From Muribaculaceae bacterium (GTDB lineage Bacteria; Bacteroidota; Bacteroidia; Bacteroidales; Muribaculaceae), in assembly GCA_017557665.1 (NCBI GenBank), contig JAFYYI010000003.1:124001-188000 (forward strand): a stretch of DNA of 64,000 bases. The letters are read 5' to 3'. Positions 15,600 to 22,591 of this stretch are shown here, piece by piece. A program made the translations under genes and the position numbers. The notes below the pieces were generated by a model. The model made no database searches. It had not been told where the DNA came from and saw nothing but the letters and a program-made list of their open reading frames with translations. The first letter of the stretch is position 1. Every line of letters begins with the position of its first letter.

Positions 15600-17624
15600 T
15601 TACCAGATGATGGCGCGGTCGGCGGGGTCGAGCCACATCTTGTCACCGGCCTTGATGCCGAAGGCTTCAAAGAAGGTGTCGATGTTCCTCAACGTGGCGT
15701 TCACGCGATAGCGGCCGATGGAGTGGGGGTCACTCTTGGTCTGCTGGAAGATGGCTTCCTCGGTCATGTTGTCGGCCCAGATGCGGCCATAGCTCAGGTA
15801 GAAGCGCTGAGCAGGGGTAAAGCCGTCAATCATCTTGCCCTCGCGGAACTGCTGTGTGGTGCGGAAGGCATCATAAGCGATGCGCAGACCGCCCTGGTCG
15901 GCGATGTTCTCGCCCAGGGTCAGGTGACCGTTGGCGTGCTGATCCTTCACGACGATGATTTCGTCGAACTGGGCAGCGAGCTTCTCGGCAGCCTCCTGGA
16001 ACTTCTGGCTATCCTCCTCGGTCCACCAGTCCACCATGTTGCCATACTGGTCAAACATGCGGCCCTGGTCGTCGAAGCCGTGGGTCATCTCGTGGCCAAT
16101 CACCACACCGATGGCACCGAAGTTGGTGGCGTCGTCGGCCTCCACATCAAAGAAGGGAGGTTGCAGGATGGCGGCGGGGAAGCAGATTTCGTTGGTCGTC
16201 GGGTTGTAGTAAGCGTTCACCGTCTGCGGTGTCATGCCCCATTCGTCCTTGTCAACGGGCTTGCCCATCTTGTCAAGGTTGCGGCGGGTTTCATACAGGC
16301 TGGCAGCCTTGATGTTCTCATACAGGCTCTTGCTGGGATCTACCTGCAAGCCGCTGTAGTCGCGCCACTTGTCGGGATAACCGATCTTGACGGTGAAGGC
16401 ATTCAACTTCACCAGGGCGTTGATCTTGGTCTGCTCGCTCATCCAGGTCAGGCCGGCGATGTGAGCGGCCAGAGACTTGCGCAGTTCGCTGATGAGCTTC
16501 AACATCTTCTCCTTGCTGCCATGAGCGAAGTACTTGCTCACGTAGACCTCACCGACGGCCTCGCCCAGCAAACCGTTGGGCAGACCCAGGGCGCGTTTCC
16601 AGCGAGGCTTGCGCTCCTTCTGTCCGCTCAGCGTGCGGCCATAGAAGTCAAATGCGGTCTCACCGAACTCGTCGCTCAGGTAGTTGGCGGTGCCACGGAT
16701 GAGCAGACCGGCCATGTAGTCGCGCATCTGCTGCTCTTTGAGGTTGGTCATCAGGTCATTGGCAACGGCCATCACCTTGGGCTCGGTCAGGATGACCCAT
16801 TCCACTTGAGGAGTGCCCATCAGTTTGAAGTACTCCTTCCAGTTGATGGCGGGGTAGTCGGCCTGCAACTGGTCGAGCGTGCGGATGTTGTAGAGCTTGT
16901 TGTAGTCACGGGCCTCGGCACGGCTCATCTTGGCCTGGGCAAACTTGTACTCGATGTCATAGATGGTCTTGCTGGCGCGCTTGGCGTCCTTCTTGCTGTA
17001 ACCGGCGAGCTGGAACATCTTCTCCAGGTAGTCCTTGTAGGCCTGCTGAATCTTCTTGCTGTCGGCATCAGTGTTCAGGTAGTAGTCCCTGTCGGGCAGA
17101 CCACTGGTACCGGCGCTGAGCCACATCACGTTCATATCGCTATTCTTCAGGTCTGTCTCTACGCCGATGTTGAAGAACGGATTACTCAGATACAGGTGCT
17201 GCTCGGCAATCGAGGGGGTCAGGTCTTTCTTCTTGAAGGCCTTGATTCTTGCCAGGTCACCAAGGATGGGCTGAACGCCCTCACGGTTCAGGCGGTCGCT
17301 GTCCATTGCCATCTTGTACAGGTCGGCAACTTTCTGGTCCACGCTGCCGAACTTGTGTTCGGTCTTACCCAGCTCCAGGAACATGTCACGCAGGCGGTTC
17401 TCGTTCTCCTCGGCGAGCACGTTGAACACGCCGTAGCTCGAATACTCGGGATGCTTGCTCAGCGGGTTGGCCTTCATCCAGCCACCACCGGCATACTCAT
17501 AGAAGTCCTCACCCGGGTTCACACTCAGGTCCATGTCGGCACGGGTCACGCCGTGCGACACTTGTGCCTTCATTCCAGGCACAGCAGCCATCATTATGGC
17601 CATAGCTAATAACATTTTCTTCAT
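15600..17624 (-). CDS. M13-family (neprilysin/PepO-like) secreted zinc metallopeptidase
   Basis: 674 residues. The start at MKKMLLAMAIMMAAVPGMKAQ, 13 codons into the open frame, gives a proper signal peptide ending at KAQ. The N-terminal M13 domain (about 30-440) is followed by the catalytic domain: NAYYNPTTNEICFPAAILQPPFF, zinc motif VIGHEMTHGFDDQG (near 511-524) and the third ligand in GENIADQGG (near 571). It ends RAIIW, the normal M13 terminus with W last. Members cleave oligopeptides; in Bacteroidales they are periplasmic or exported endopeptidases (PgPepO type). It is a monocistronic gene ended by the GC-rich hairpin. Confidence 0.95.
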   Translation of the reverse strand: MKKMLLAMAIMMAAVPGMKAQVSHGVTRADMDLSVNPGEDFYEYAGGGWMKANPLSKHPEYSSYGVFNVLAEENENRLRDMFLELGKTEHKFGSVDQKVADLYKMAMDSDRLNREGVQPILGDLARIKAFKKKDLTPSIAEQHLYLSNPFFNIGVETDLKNSDMNVMWLSAGTSGLPDRDYYLNTDADSKKIQQAYKDYLEKMFQLAGYSKKDAKRASKTIYDIEYKFAQAKMSRAEARDYNKLYNIRTLDQLQADYPAINWKEYFKLMGTPQVEWVILTEPKVMAVANDLMTNLKEQQMRDYMAGLLIRGTANYLSDEFGETAFDFYGRTLSGQKERKPRWKRALGLPNGLLGEAVGEVYVSKYFAHGSKEKMLKLISELRKSLAAHIAGLTWMSEQTKINALVKLNAFTVKIGYPDKWRDYSGLQVDPSKSLYENIKAASLYETRRNLDKMGKPVDKDEWGMTPQTVNAYYNPTTNEICFPAAILQPPFFDVEADDATNFGAIGVVIGHEMTHGFDDQGRMFDQYGNMVDWWTEEDSQKFQEAAEKLAAQFDEIIVVKDQHANGHLTLGENIADQGGLRIAYDAFRTTQQFREGKMIDGFTPAQRFYLSYGRIWADNMTEEAIFQQTKSDPHSIGRYRVNATLRNIDTFFEAFGIKAGDKMWLDPADRAIIW

Positions 17625-17718
17625 TATAATTAAACTATAGTTTAGGTTGTATGTCAACTTCAATCGGCAAAAGTAATAAAATTAGCAATTCCACCACCTT
17701 TTTCACCTGTGGAATTAT

Positions 17719-19296
17719 TTAGAAGGGGGGTGGTACCTCTTCGGGACCTGCGTAGAAGGCTTCGTTGGGCGGGGGTGGGGTGAAGCCGTCGTTGGCAGGT
17801 GAGGCTCCTGACGAGGAGACGTTGCCGCTGTTCATCTTTGAGTCGTAGGTGGTCTCGTTGCCCACGAGGTCTTGTTCGCCCTGGTTCTCAAAGCGGGCGT
17901 ACTTGCTCACGAAGTGCAGGTTAATCGTGTCGGTGGCACCGCTGCGGTGCTTGGCAACGATAAACTCGGCCAGGCCGCGGATGTCATTGCCAGCGGCATC
18001 CTCGCTGGAACGGGTGTAGTATTCGGGTCGGTGGATGAAGCACACGATGTCGGCGTCCTGCTCGATGGCTCCCGACTCACGCAGGTCGCTCAGCTGCGGG
18101 CGCTTGCCCAGCTTGTCGTCGGCCGCGCGGGTCTCGACGCTACGGTTGAGCTGCGACAGGGCGATGATGGGGATGTCCAGTTCCTTGGCGAGTTGCTTGA
18201 GGTTACGCGAGATGGTGCTCACCTCCTGCTCGCGGCTGCCGAACTTCATGCCCGTGGCGTTCATCAGCTGCAGGTAGTCGATGATGATGATTTTCACGCC
18301 ATGCTCACGCACGAGACGACGGGCCTTGGTCCTCAACTCAAAGATGGAGAGCGACGGTGTGTCGTCGATGTACAGCGGCGCGGTGCTCAGGTTGCGGGTG
18401 CGGGTCATCAGGTTCTCCCATTCGGGCTGGCTCAACTGGCCGCTCTTGATTTTCTCGCCCTCGAGCGAGCACACGTTGCTGATGAGGCGGTTCACAAGCT
18501 GCAGACTCGACATCTCCAGCGAGAAAACGGCGACGGGGTAGTTGTAATCCACGGCCATGTTCTTGGCCATCGACAGGACGAATGCCGTCTTACCCATTGC
18601 AGGGCGGGCGGCGATAATGATCAGGTCGCTGTTCTGCCAGCCGCTGGTCAATCGGTCAAGCTTATGGTAGCCTGACTCCAGTCCGCTCAGTCCGCTCTCG
18701 CGGTTGGCGGCCTCCTCAATCTTCTTGATGGCGTCCTGCACGGCGTTCTCGATGGGGATGACGTCGCGCTTGAGGGTGTTCTTGCTGATTTCAAACAGTT
18801 TGCCCTCGGCCTCTTGCATCAGGTCATACACGTCGATGGACTCGTCAAAGGCCAGCGACTGCACCTGACTGCTGTAGCTGATGAGCTCGCGGGCCAGATA
18901 TTTCTGGGCCACGATGCGGGCATGGAACTCGGCGTTGGCGGCGCTGGACACCATACCCGTCAACTCACTGATGCGGAGGGCTCCGCCCACCTCGTCAAGC
19001 ACCTTGTTGCTGCGCAGCTGGTCGGTCACGGTGAGCATGTCGATGGGCTTGCCGTTGGCTGCGAGCGACTGGATGGCCTCATAAATCTTCTGGTTGGCTG
19101 GGTTGTAGAACGCCTCGGGCTTGAGGATTTCACACACATTATTATATGCGTCCTTCTCAAGCATCAACGCGCCGAGGACGGCATCCTCCATCGAGGTGTC
19201 CTGGGGCGGCAGTTTGCCGAATTCGCTCACTATCTCGGGCTCATGAGTCGGGCGCGTGCGACGGCGCGCCTGTTTGCCGGTTTCAAATTCTTCCAT
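17719..19296 (-). CDS. dnaB: Replicative DNA helicase
   Basis: 525 residues. The N-terminal DnaB domain is LPPQDTSMEDAVLGALMLEKDAYNNV; the RecA-like ATPase has Walker A ARPAMGKTAF (near 228-237), FSLEMSSLQLVNRL, Walker B IIIDYLQLM and RESGAIEQDADIVCFIHR. It forms the hexameric fork helicase. The C-terminal 55 residues (GNETTYDSKMNSGNVSSSGA... PPPNEAFYAGPEEVPPPF) are Pro/Ser-rich and disordered-looking, as in other Bacteroidetes. No intein is present. A TAACTTTG -7 box lies about 35 bases upstream. Confidence 0.97.
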   Translation of the reverse strand: MEEFETGKQARRRTRPTHEPEIVSEFGKLPPQDTSMEDAVLGALMLEKDAYNNVCEILKPEAFYNPANQKIYEAIQSLAANGKPIDMLTVTDQLRSNKVLDEVGGALRISELTGMVSSAANAEFHARIVAQKYLARELISYSSQVQSLAFDESIDVYDLMQEAEGKLFEISKNTLKRDVIPIENAVQDAIKKIEEAANRESGLSGLESGYHKLDRLTSGWQNSDLIIIAARPAMGKTAFVLSMAKNMAVDYNYPVAVFSLEMSSLQLVNRLISNVCSLEGEKIKSGQLSQPEWENLMTRTRNLSTAPLYIDDTPSLSIFELRTKARRLVREHGVKIIIIDYLQLMNATGMKFGSREQEVSTISRNLKQLAKELDIPIIALSQLNRSVETRAADDKLGKRPQLSDLRESGAIEQDADIVCFIHRPEYYTRSSEDAAGNDIRGLAEFIVAKHRSGATDTINLHFVSKYARFENQGEQDLVGNETTYDSKMNSGNVSSSGASPANDGFTPPPPNEAFYAGPEEVPPPF

Positions 19297-19472
19297 TGTT
19301 CAGTCTGTTGGTTTTTCTTGCGAGTGCAAAGTTAGATAAAATCCCCGATGTTTGACACAATCATTATTCACATTCTGTTTACACGATATTGACAAGATGT
19401 GGTTAACCGTTTGGCACTGAATTATGAAATCCTGCCGAAAAAGGTGGAAAATGGACAAAAATCAACAAGAAA

Positions 19473-19544
19473 GCGTAAAAAATACACAAAAATTTGGCGG
19501 TTTCAAAAATTGGTATTATTTTTGCAGCGTAAAAATTACACAAA
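19473..19544 (+). promoter_or_regulatory. Promoter of the Nudix regulator between two operator copies
   Basis: A -33 TTTG (19493-19496) and a -7 TATTTTTG (19517-19524) are 20 bases apart, the best spacing for Bacteroidetes. Two copies of an 18-base element flank them: GCGTAAAAAATACACAAA at 19473-19490 and GCGTAAAAATTACACAAA at 19527-19544 (17 of 18 identical). One copy abuts the -33 box and the other follows the -7 box, a layout expected for autorepression by the NrtR-type protein encoded 12 bases on. Confidence 0.75.
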
Positions 19545-19555
19545 GGGTTTTGACG

Positions 19556-20287
19556 ATGAAATATAACGAGCAAACCAAGCAATGGGAATCGCCTTATTGG
19601 CACCCTGCCGTGACGACCGACTCGGTGGTCCTGGGCTTTGACGGTGAGCAGTTGAATGTCCTGCTCATCCAGCGTGGCCTGGAGCCCTACAAGAACATGT
19701 GGGCGCTGCCGGGCGGCTTCATGCGTCCCGAGGATGAGAGCGCCGAGGCTTGCGCCTACCGCGAGTTGCACGAGGAGGCTGATGTGGACGATATCTACAT
19801 GGAGGAGTTCAAGACCTTCTCGTCACGCGACCGCGATCCGCGCGAGCGCGTTGTCACCATCGCATTCTTTGCGCTGGTGGTCAAGGGCAAGTACCACCTC
19901 AAGGGCGGTGACGATGCCCTTGATGCCAAGTGGTTCCCAGTCAAGGAGCTGCCGCAGTTGGCCTTTGACCACAAGGAAATCATTGAACTGGCCCTCGAGC
20001 GGCTGCGCCAGCGCATCCATTTCGAGCCCATCGGCTTCCACTTGCTCGACAAGGAATTCACAATGCCCCAACTACATAATATATATATAGCGATACTCGA
20101 CCCGCCCGAGGATGACACAAAATTGCGAGACAGGAGAAATTTTCCTAAAAAGATGTTGAAACTCGGGTATATCAAGGAGACCGGAAAGAAAGTGACAGGA
20201 AACGCTCACCGTTCTCCCAAGTTGTACACCTTTGACGAAGAAGCCTACAAGAAAGCCAAGAAGATAGGCATGCGCCTGGAATTTTGA
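19556..20287 (+). CDS. NrtR-type Nudix-domain transcriptional regulator
   Basis: 243 residues from the ATG at MKYNEQTKQWESPYWHPAVT; the frame is open 44 codons upstream, but those would lie across the promoter and operators. The Nudix domain has the box GGFMRPEDESAEACAYRELH followed by EEAD (near 46-69). The catalytic E residues are kept, so weak hydrolysis or only ligand sensing is possible. The C-terminal winged helix (about 165-243) includes PKKMLKLGYIKETGKKVTGN and ends KLYTFDEEAYKKAKKIGMRLEF. NrtR proteins sense ADP-ribose, and relatives in Bacteroides (AraR) sense sugars. Operator copies flank its own promoter and recur before the next two genes, which are probably its targets. Confidence 0.88.
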   Translation: MKYNEQTKQWESPYWHPAVTTDSVVLGFDGEQLNVLLIQRGLEPYKNMWALPGGFMRPEDESAEACAYRELHEEADVDDIYMEEFKTFSSRDRDPRERVVTIAFFALVVKGKYHLKGGDDALDAKWFPVKELPQLAFDHKEIIELALERLRQRIHFEPIGFHLLDKEFTMPQLHNIYIAILDPPEDDTKLRDRRNFPKKMLKLGYIKETGKKVTGNAHRSPKLYTFDEEAYKKAKKIGMRLEF

Positions 20288-20350
20288 CCCGACAGCAGGT
20301 AACTGAATCAACTTCATCCCTTCATCTTGCAGTGGGGGGATACCTTAGAC

Positions 20351-20434
20351 GGCAACAGCAAATGTGTTAATTTTACACATTAAGTTGCCTTAAAGGACTG
20401 CACTTCAGCCTTCAATGTGTAAAAAATACATTTT
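20351..20434 (+). promoter_or_regulatory. Two further operator-like palindromes
   Basis: 20361-20381 reads AATGTGT, TAATTTT, ACACATT, inside a wider dyad GGCAAC (20351) ... GTTGCC (20389). 20414-20434 starts with AATGTGTAAAAAATACATTT. Both share the GTGTAA/TACAC core with the two copies at 19.5 kb. They lie upstream of the -7 box at 20474, so they are candidate binding sites for the Nudix regulator controlling the following genes. Confidence 0.65.
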
Positions 20435-20473
20435 GCAAGGTTGCAGAAATCGGAGCCCTGTTGAAATGTGATG

Positions 20474-20481
20474 TAAATTTG
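20474..20481 (+). promoter_or_regulatory. -7 box (TAAATTTG)
   Basis: TAnnTTTG match 63 bases before the small unknown gene; a -33 TTTG is not evident at the usual spacing, which would fit a regulated promoter. Confidence 0.45.
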
Positions 20482-20543
20482 CAACGTCAACAAGGACGAC
20501 AAGAAGTCAATAAGTGTTATTAATAATTCAAAACCAAATCATT

Positions 20544-20972
20544 ATGACTTATTCAATCAATGATCTGCTCCATGGAGCCCGAGTGATGTCAAAGAGCGTG
20601 TTTGGCCGCCGCAACGAGTATCGTTTGCAGTTCAATCACGAGGAAGACGGGAAATGGTATGTTGATTTCCCCGGCTGGCCCTTTGACCACCACAACCTGA
20701 TGATGGTGGCTGGCGCCGATAAGTTGTGCCAGTTCTTGAGCGACGATGACAGGTTTGCTCACGTCAGCGTGATTCCCAGCAACAAGCAGCTCGATAAGCC
20801 CGGTTACGCTTGCCTGGTGCAGGGTGAGCATACCTTGACCGGTGGCTCATTCTACACGGTCAACGATCTGCCCGGTTTTGAACGCGAAATCTGGCTCTGC
20901 CCCGTCACCCTGTTCGTGCTGGGCCGTTATCCCAAGTACCTCTACATCAAGAAGGCCGGTCAGGCCGCTTGA
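20544..20972 (+). CDS. Unknown 142-residue protein in the Nudix-regulator locus
   Basis: The start at MTYSINDLLHGARVMSK is chosen over an in-frame ATG ten codons upstream because the latter reads through AT-rich leader. The protein has no signal peptide or membrane helix. Visible features are GKWYVDFPGWPFDHHNLMMV, VAGADKLCQFLS and a C-terminal REIWLCPVTLFVLGRYPKY. I do not recognise the family with confidence, though the WLCPV block recalls small DUF6717-like proteins. It lies between the Nudix regulator and the VWA/macro-like gene, 78 bases before the latter, with no obvious promoter between, so the two are probably co-expressed. The function is unknown. Confidence 0.75.
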   Translation: MTYSINDLLHGARVMSKSVFGRRNEYRLQFNHEEDGKWYVDFPGWPFDHHNLMMVAGADKLCQFLSDDDRFAHVSVIPSNKQLDKPGYACLVQGEHTLTGGSFYTVNDLPGFEREIWLCPVTLFVLGRYPKYLYIKKAGQAA

Positions 20973-21050
20973 CCGCCCCTCGGTGATGATTTGATTCTTT
21001 AATAACAAGCAATAAATAACAGATTACTAACCATTTAATAATTTACAACT

Positions 21051-22235
21051 ATGATTAATCCCTTCAAGAGAAACAAGAGAGCAGCTGCACAAGACAGCCA
21101 GGAAATCCCCTCGGGAAATGGTATGAACAAGCAGGACAATGCTGCAGCACGAGAACAGGTTGACCCCAAGAAGGCACAGATCCACAACCTCATCATCGTC
21201 GATGAGAGCGGCTCGATGGGTGGACTGGAGAGGGTGACCATCGGTGGCATCAACGAGACCATCGCGACCATCAAGAAGGCCCAGGAGGACTTTGCCGACA
21301 CCCAGCAGCACTACCTCACGCTGGTGACGTTTGACGCCCATGGCGGTGATGTGCCTCCCATCCGCACCCACCTCGATGCCGTGCCCATCGGGCAGGTAAG
21401 CGAATTCCACGCCTACAACCCCTATGGCGGCACGCCGCTGTTCGACGCGATGGGTGAGACGTTGACGCATCTGCATGAGCGCATCAAGGACAACGAGAAC
21501 GCCACGGGCGTTGTGACCGTCATCACCGACGGCATGGAGAATGCCTCTCGCAAGTGGAGTGGCGAGGCCCTGCGCCATCTCATCGAGCGCCTCAAGGAGG
21601 AAGGCTGGTCCTTCTCCTACATGGGCTCGTGCCACGATGTTGTGGAAGTCACCATGAATCTGTCCATCGACCATGTCATGGCCTTTGACCATGATACCGT
21701 TGGCGCTTCCAACACCTGGCACCGCGACAGTTCATCCAAGCGTGCTTACTACGAGCGCATGCACCGCGACTTTGACGCCTCTGCCAGCTGCGAGCGGAAA
21801 GTGGCCATGCGTCGTGCCAATGCCAGTGCCTACTATGCCGACCGCATCAGCCCCGACTATATCGACCACCTGGCCGAGAACGAGGTCTTTGTTTTCGGCA
21901 GCAATCCCGAGGGGTACCATTCCGGCGGTGCCGCTGCTCATGCTGTGAAGCATTTCGGCGCCGTCAACGGCCAGGGCGAGGGCATGCAGGGTCAGAGCTA
22001 TGCCATCCCCACTACTGGCGATTATGGCTTGTTTGCCCAGGCCGTGCAGCGTTTCATCGAATATGCTGCCCAGCACCCCGACCAGCGCTTCCTGGTCACC
22101 CGAGTGGGCTGCGGCAATGCAGGCCGTGACATCCACGAGGTGGCGCGCCTGTTCACCGGAGCCATCAAGATGGAGAACATCTCCCTGCCCGAGGATTTCT
22201 GGGAAATCCTGGGCCTCAAGATGTTCCGCAAGTGA
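21051..22235 (+). CDS. VWA domain fused to a macro-like (A1S_2505-type) domain
   Basis: 394 residues, cytosolic (no signal). After a charged lead of about 43 residues a von Willebrand A domain starts HNLIIVDESGSMGG, with the MIDAS DxSxS at DESGS; YGGTPLFDAMGETL supplies the conserved Thr and VTVITDGMENAS the Asp. From about 240 a helical linker follows (AYYERMHRDFDASASCERK...). From about 280 to the end lies a second domain: NEVFVFGSNPEGYHSGGAAA, GQGEGMQGQSYAIPTT, LVTRVGCGNAGRDIHEVARLF. This matches the phage-type A1S_2505-like proteins with a macro-like, possibly ADP-ribose-binding, pocket. Placement under a NrtR-type regulator suggests a role in NAD or ADP-ribose metabolism. That is inference. 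Confidence 0.85.
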   Translation: MINPFKRNKRAAAQDSQEIPSGNGMNKQDNAAAREQVDPKKAQIHNLIIVDESGSMGGLERVTIGGINETIATIKKAQEDFADTQQHYLTLVTFDAHGGDVPPIRTHLDAVPIGQVSEFHAYNPYGGTPLFDAMGETLTHLHERIKDNENATGVVTVITDGMENASRKWSGEALRHLIERLKEEGWSFSYMGSCHDVVEVTMNLSIDHVMAFDHDTVGASNTWHRDSSSKRAYYERMHRDFDASASCERKVAMRRANASAYYADRISPDYIDHLAENEVFVFGSNPEGYHSGGAAAHAVKHFGAVNGQGEGMQGQSYAIPTTGDYGLFAQAVQRFIEYAAQHPDQRFLVTRVGCGNAGRDIHEVARLFTGAIKMENISLPEDFWEILGLKMFRK

Positions 22236-22325
22236 TCCGGGAAGGTCGCCCTCAAGAATTACATAGTATGAGTAACTGATTTACCTAATTTCATGAATCA
22301 CACACACATCCCTCTCATTTTTGAC

Positions 22326-22504
22326 GAGGGTGTGTCATAATTGCGACTCGGTAATGTAACCGTGCTATCGCACTGGAAATTAAACAAATTTTTGAATTAA
22401 TATTGATGGTGTTATCATATACATAAATATTTTATAATTAATTTGATTAATTTCCCGCCCGCAGGGCGGTTATAGTTATAGCAGATGAATTATGACACAC
22501 CCTC
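22326..22504. mobile_element. MITE-like element, copy 1 (179 bp)
   Basis: Perfect 17-bp terminal inverted repeats GAGGGTGTGTCATAATT / AATTATGACACACCCTC. Inside are hairpins at each end: CCGTGC...GCAC on the left and CCGCCCGCAGGGCGG on the right, each next to GAAATTAAA / TTAATTTCCC. There is no coding capacity. A second copy in inverted order lies at 42064-42200. The element sits between the VWA gene and the GH31 promoter. No clear target-site duplication was seen. Confidence 0.85.
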
Positions 22505-22548
22505 TTCATTTTTTTACGTGTAATCAATGTTTTATTGAAGATTTCTTT

Positions 22549-22556
22549 TATCTTTG
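22549..22556 (+). promoter_or_regulatory. -7 box (TATCTTTG)
   Basis: TAnnTTTG match 35 bases before the GH31 start and 45 bases after the MITE-like element; no clear -33 box. Confidence 0.5.
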
Positions 22557-22591
22557 CAGTCAAAGTTTGACAATATAAAATAACGAGGACA

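Noticed and set aside
15579..17609. 676-residue open frame on the plus strand
   Set aside because: It is the mirror of the M13 peptidase gene, with a Leu/Val/Gly-rich low-information protein and no family motifs.
19424..19555. Upstream start for the Nudix regulator
   Set aside because: The 44 additional codons lie on the promoter and two operators; the family begins near MKYNEQTKQ.
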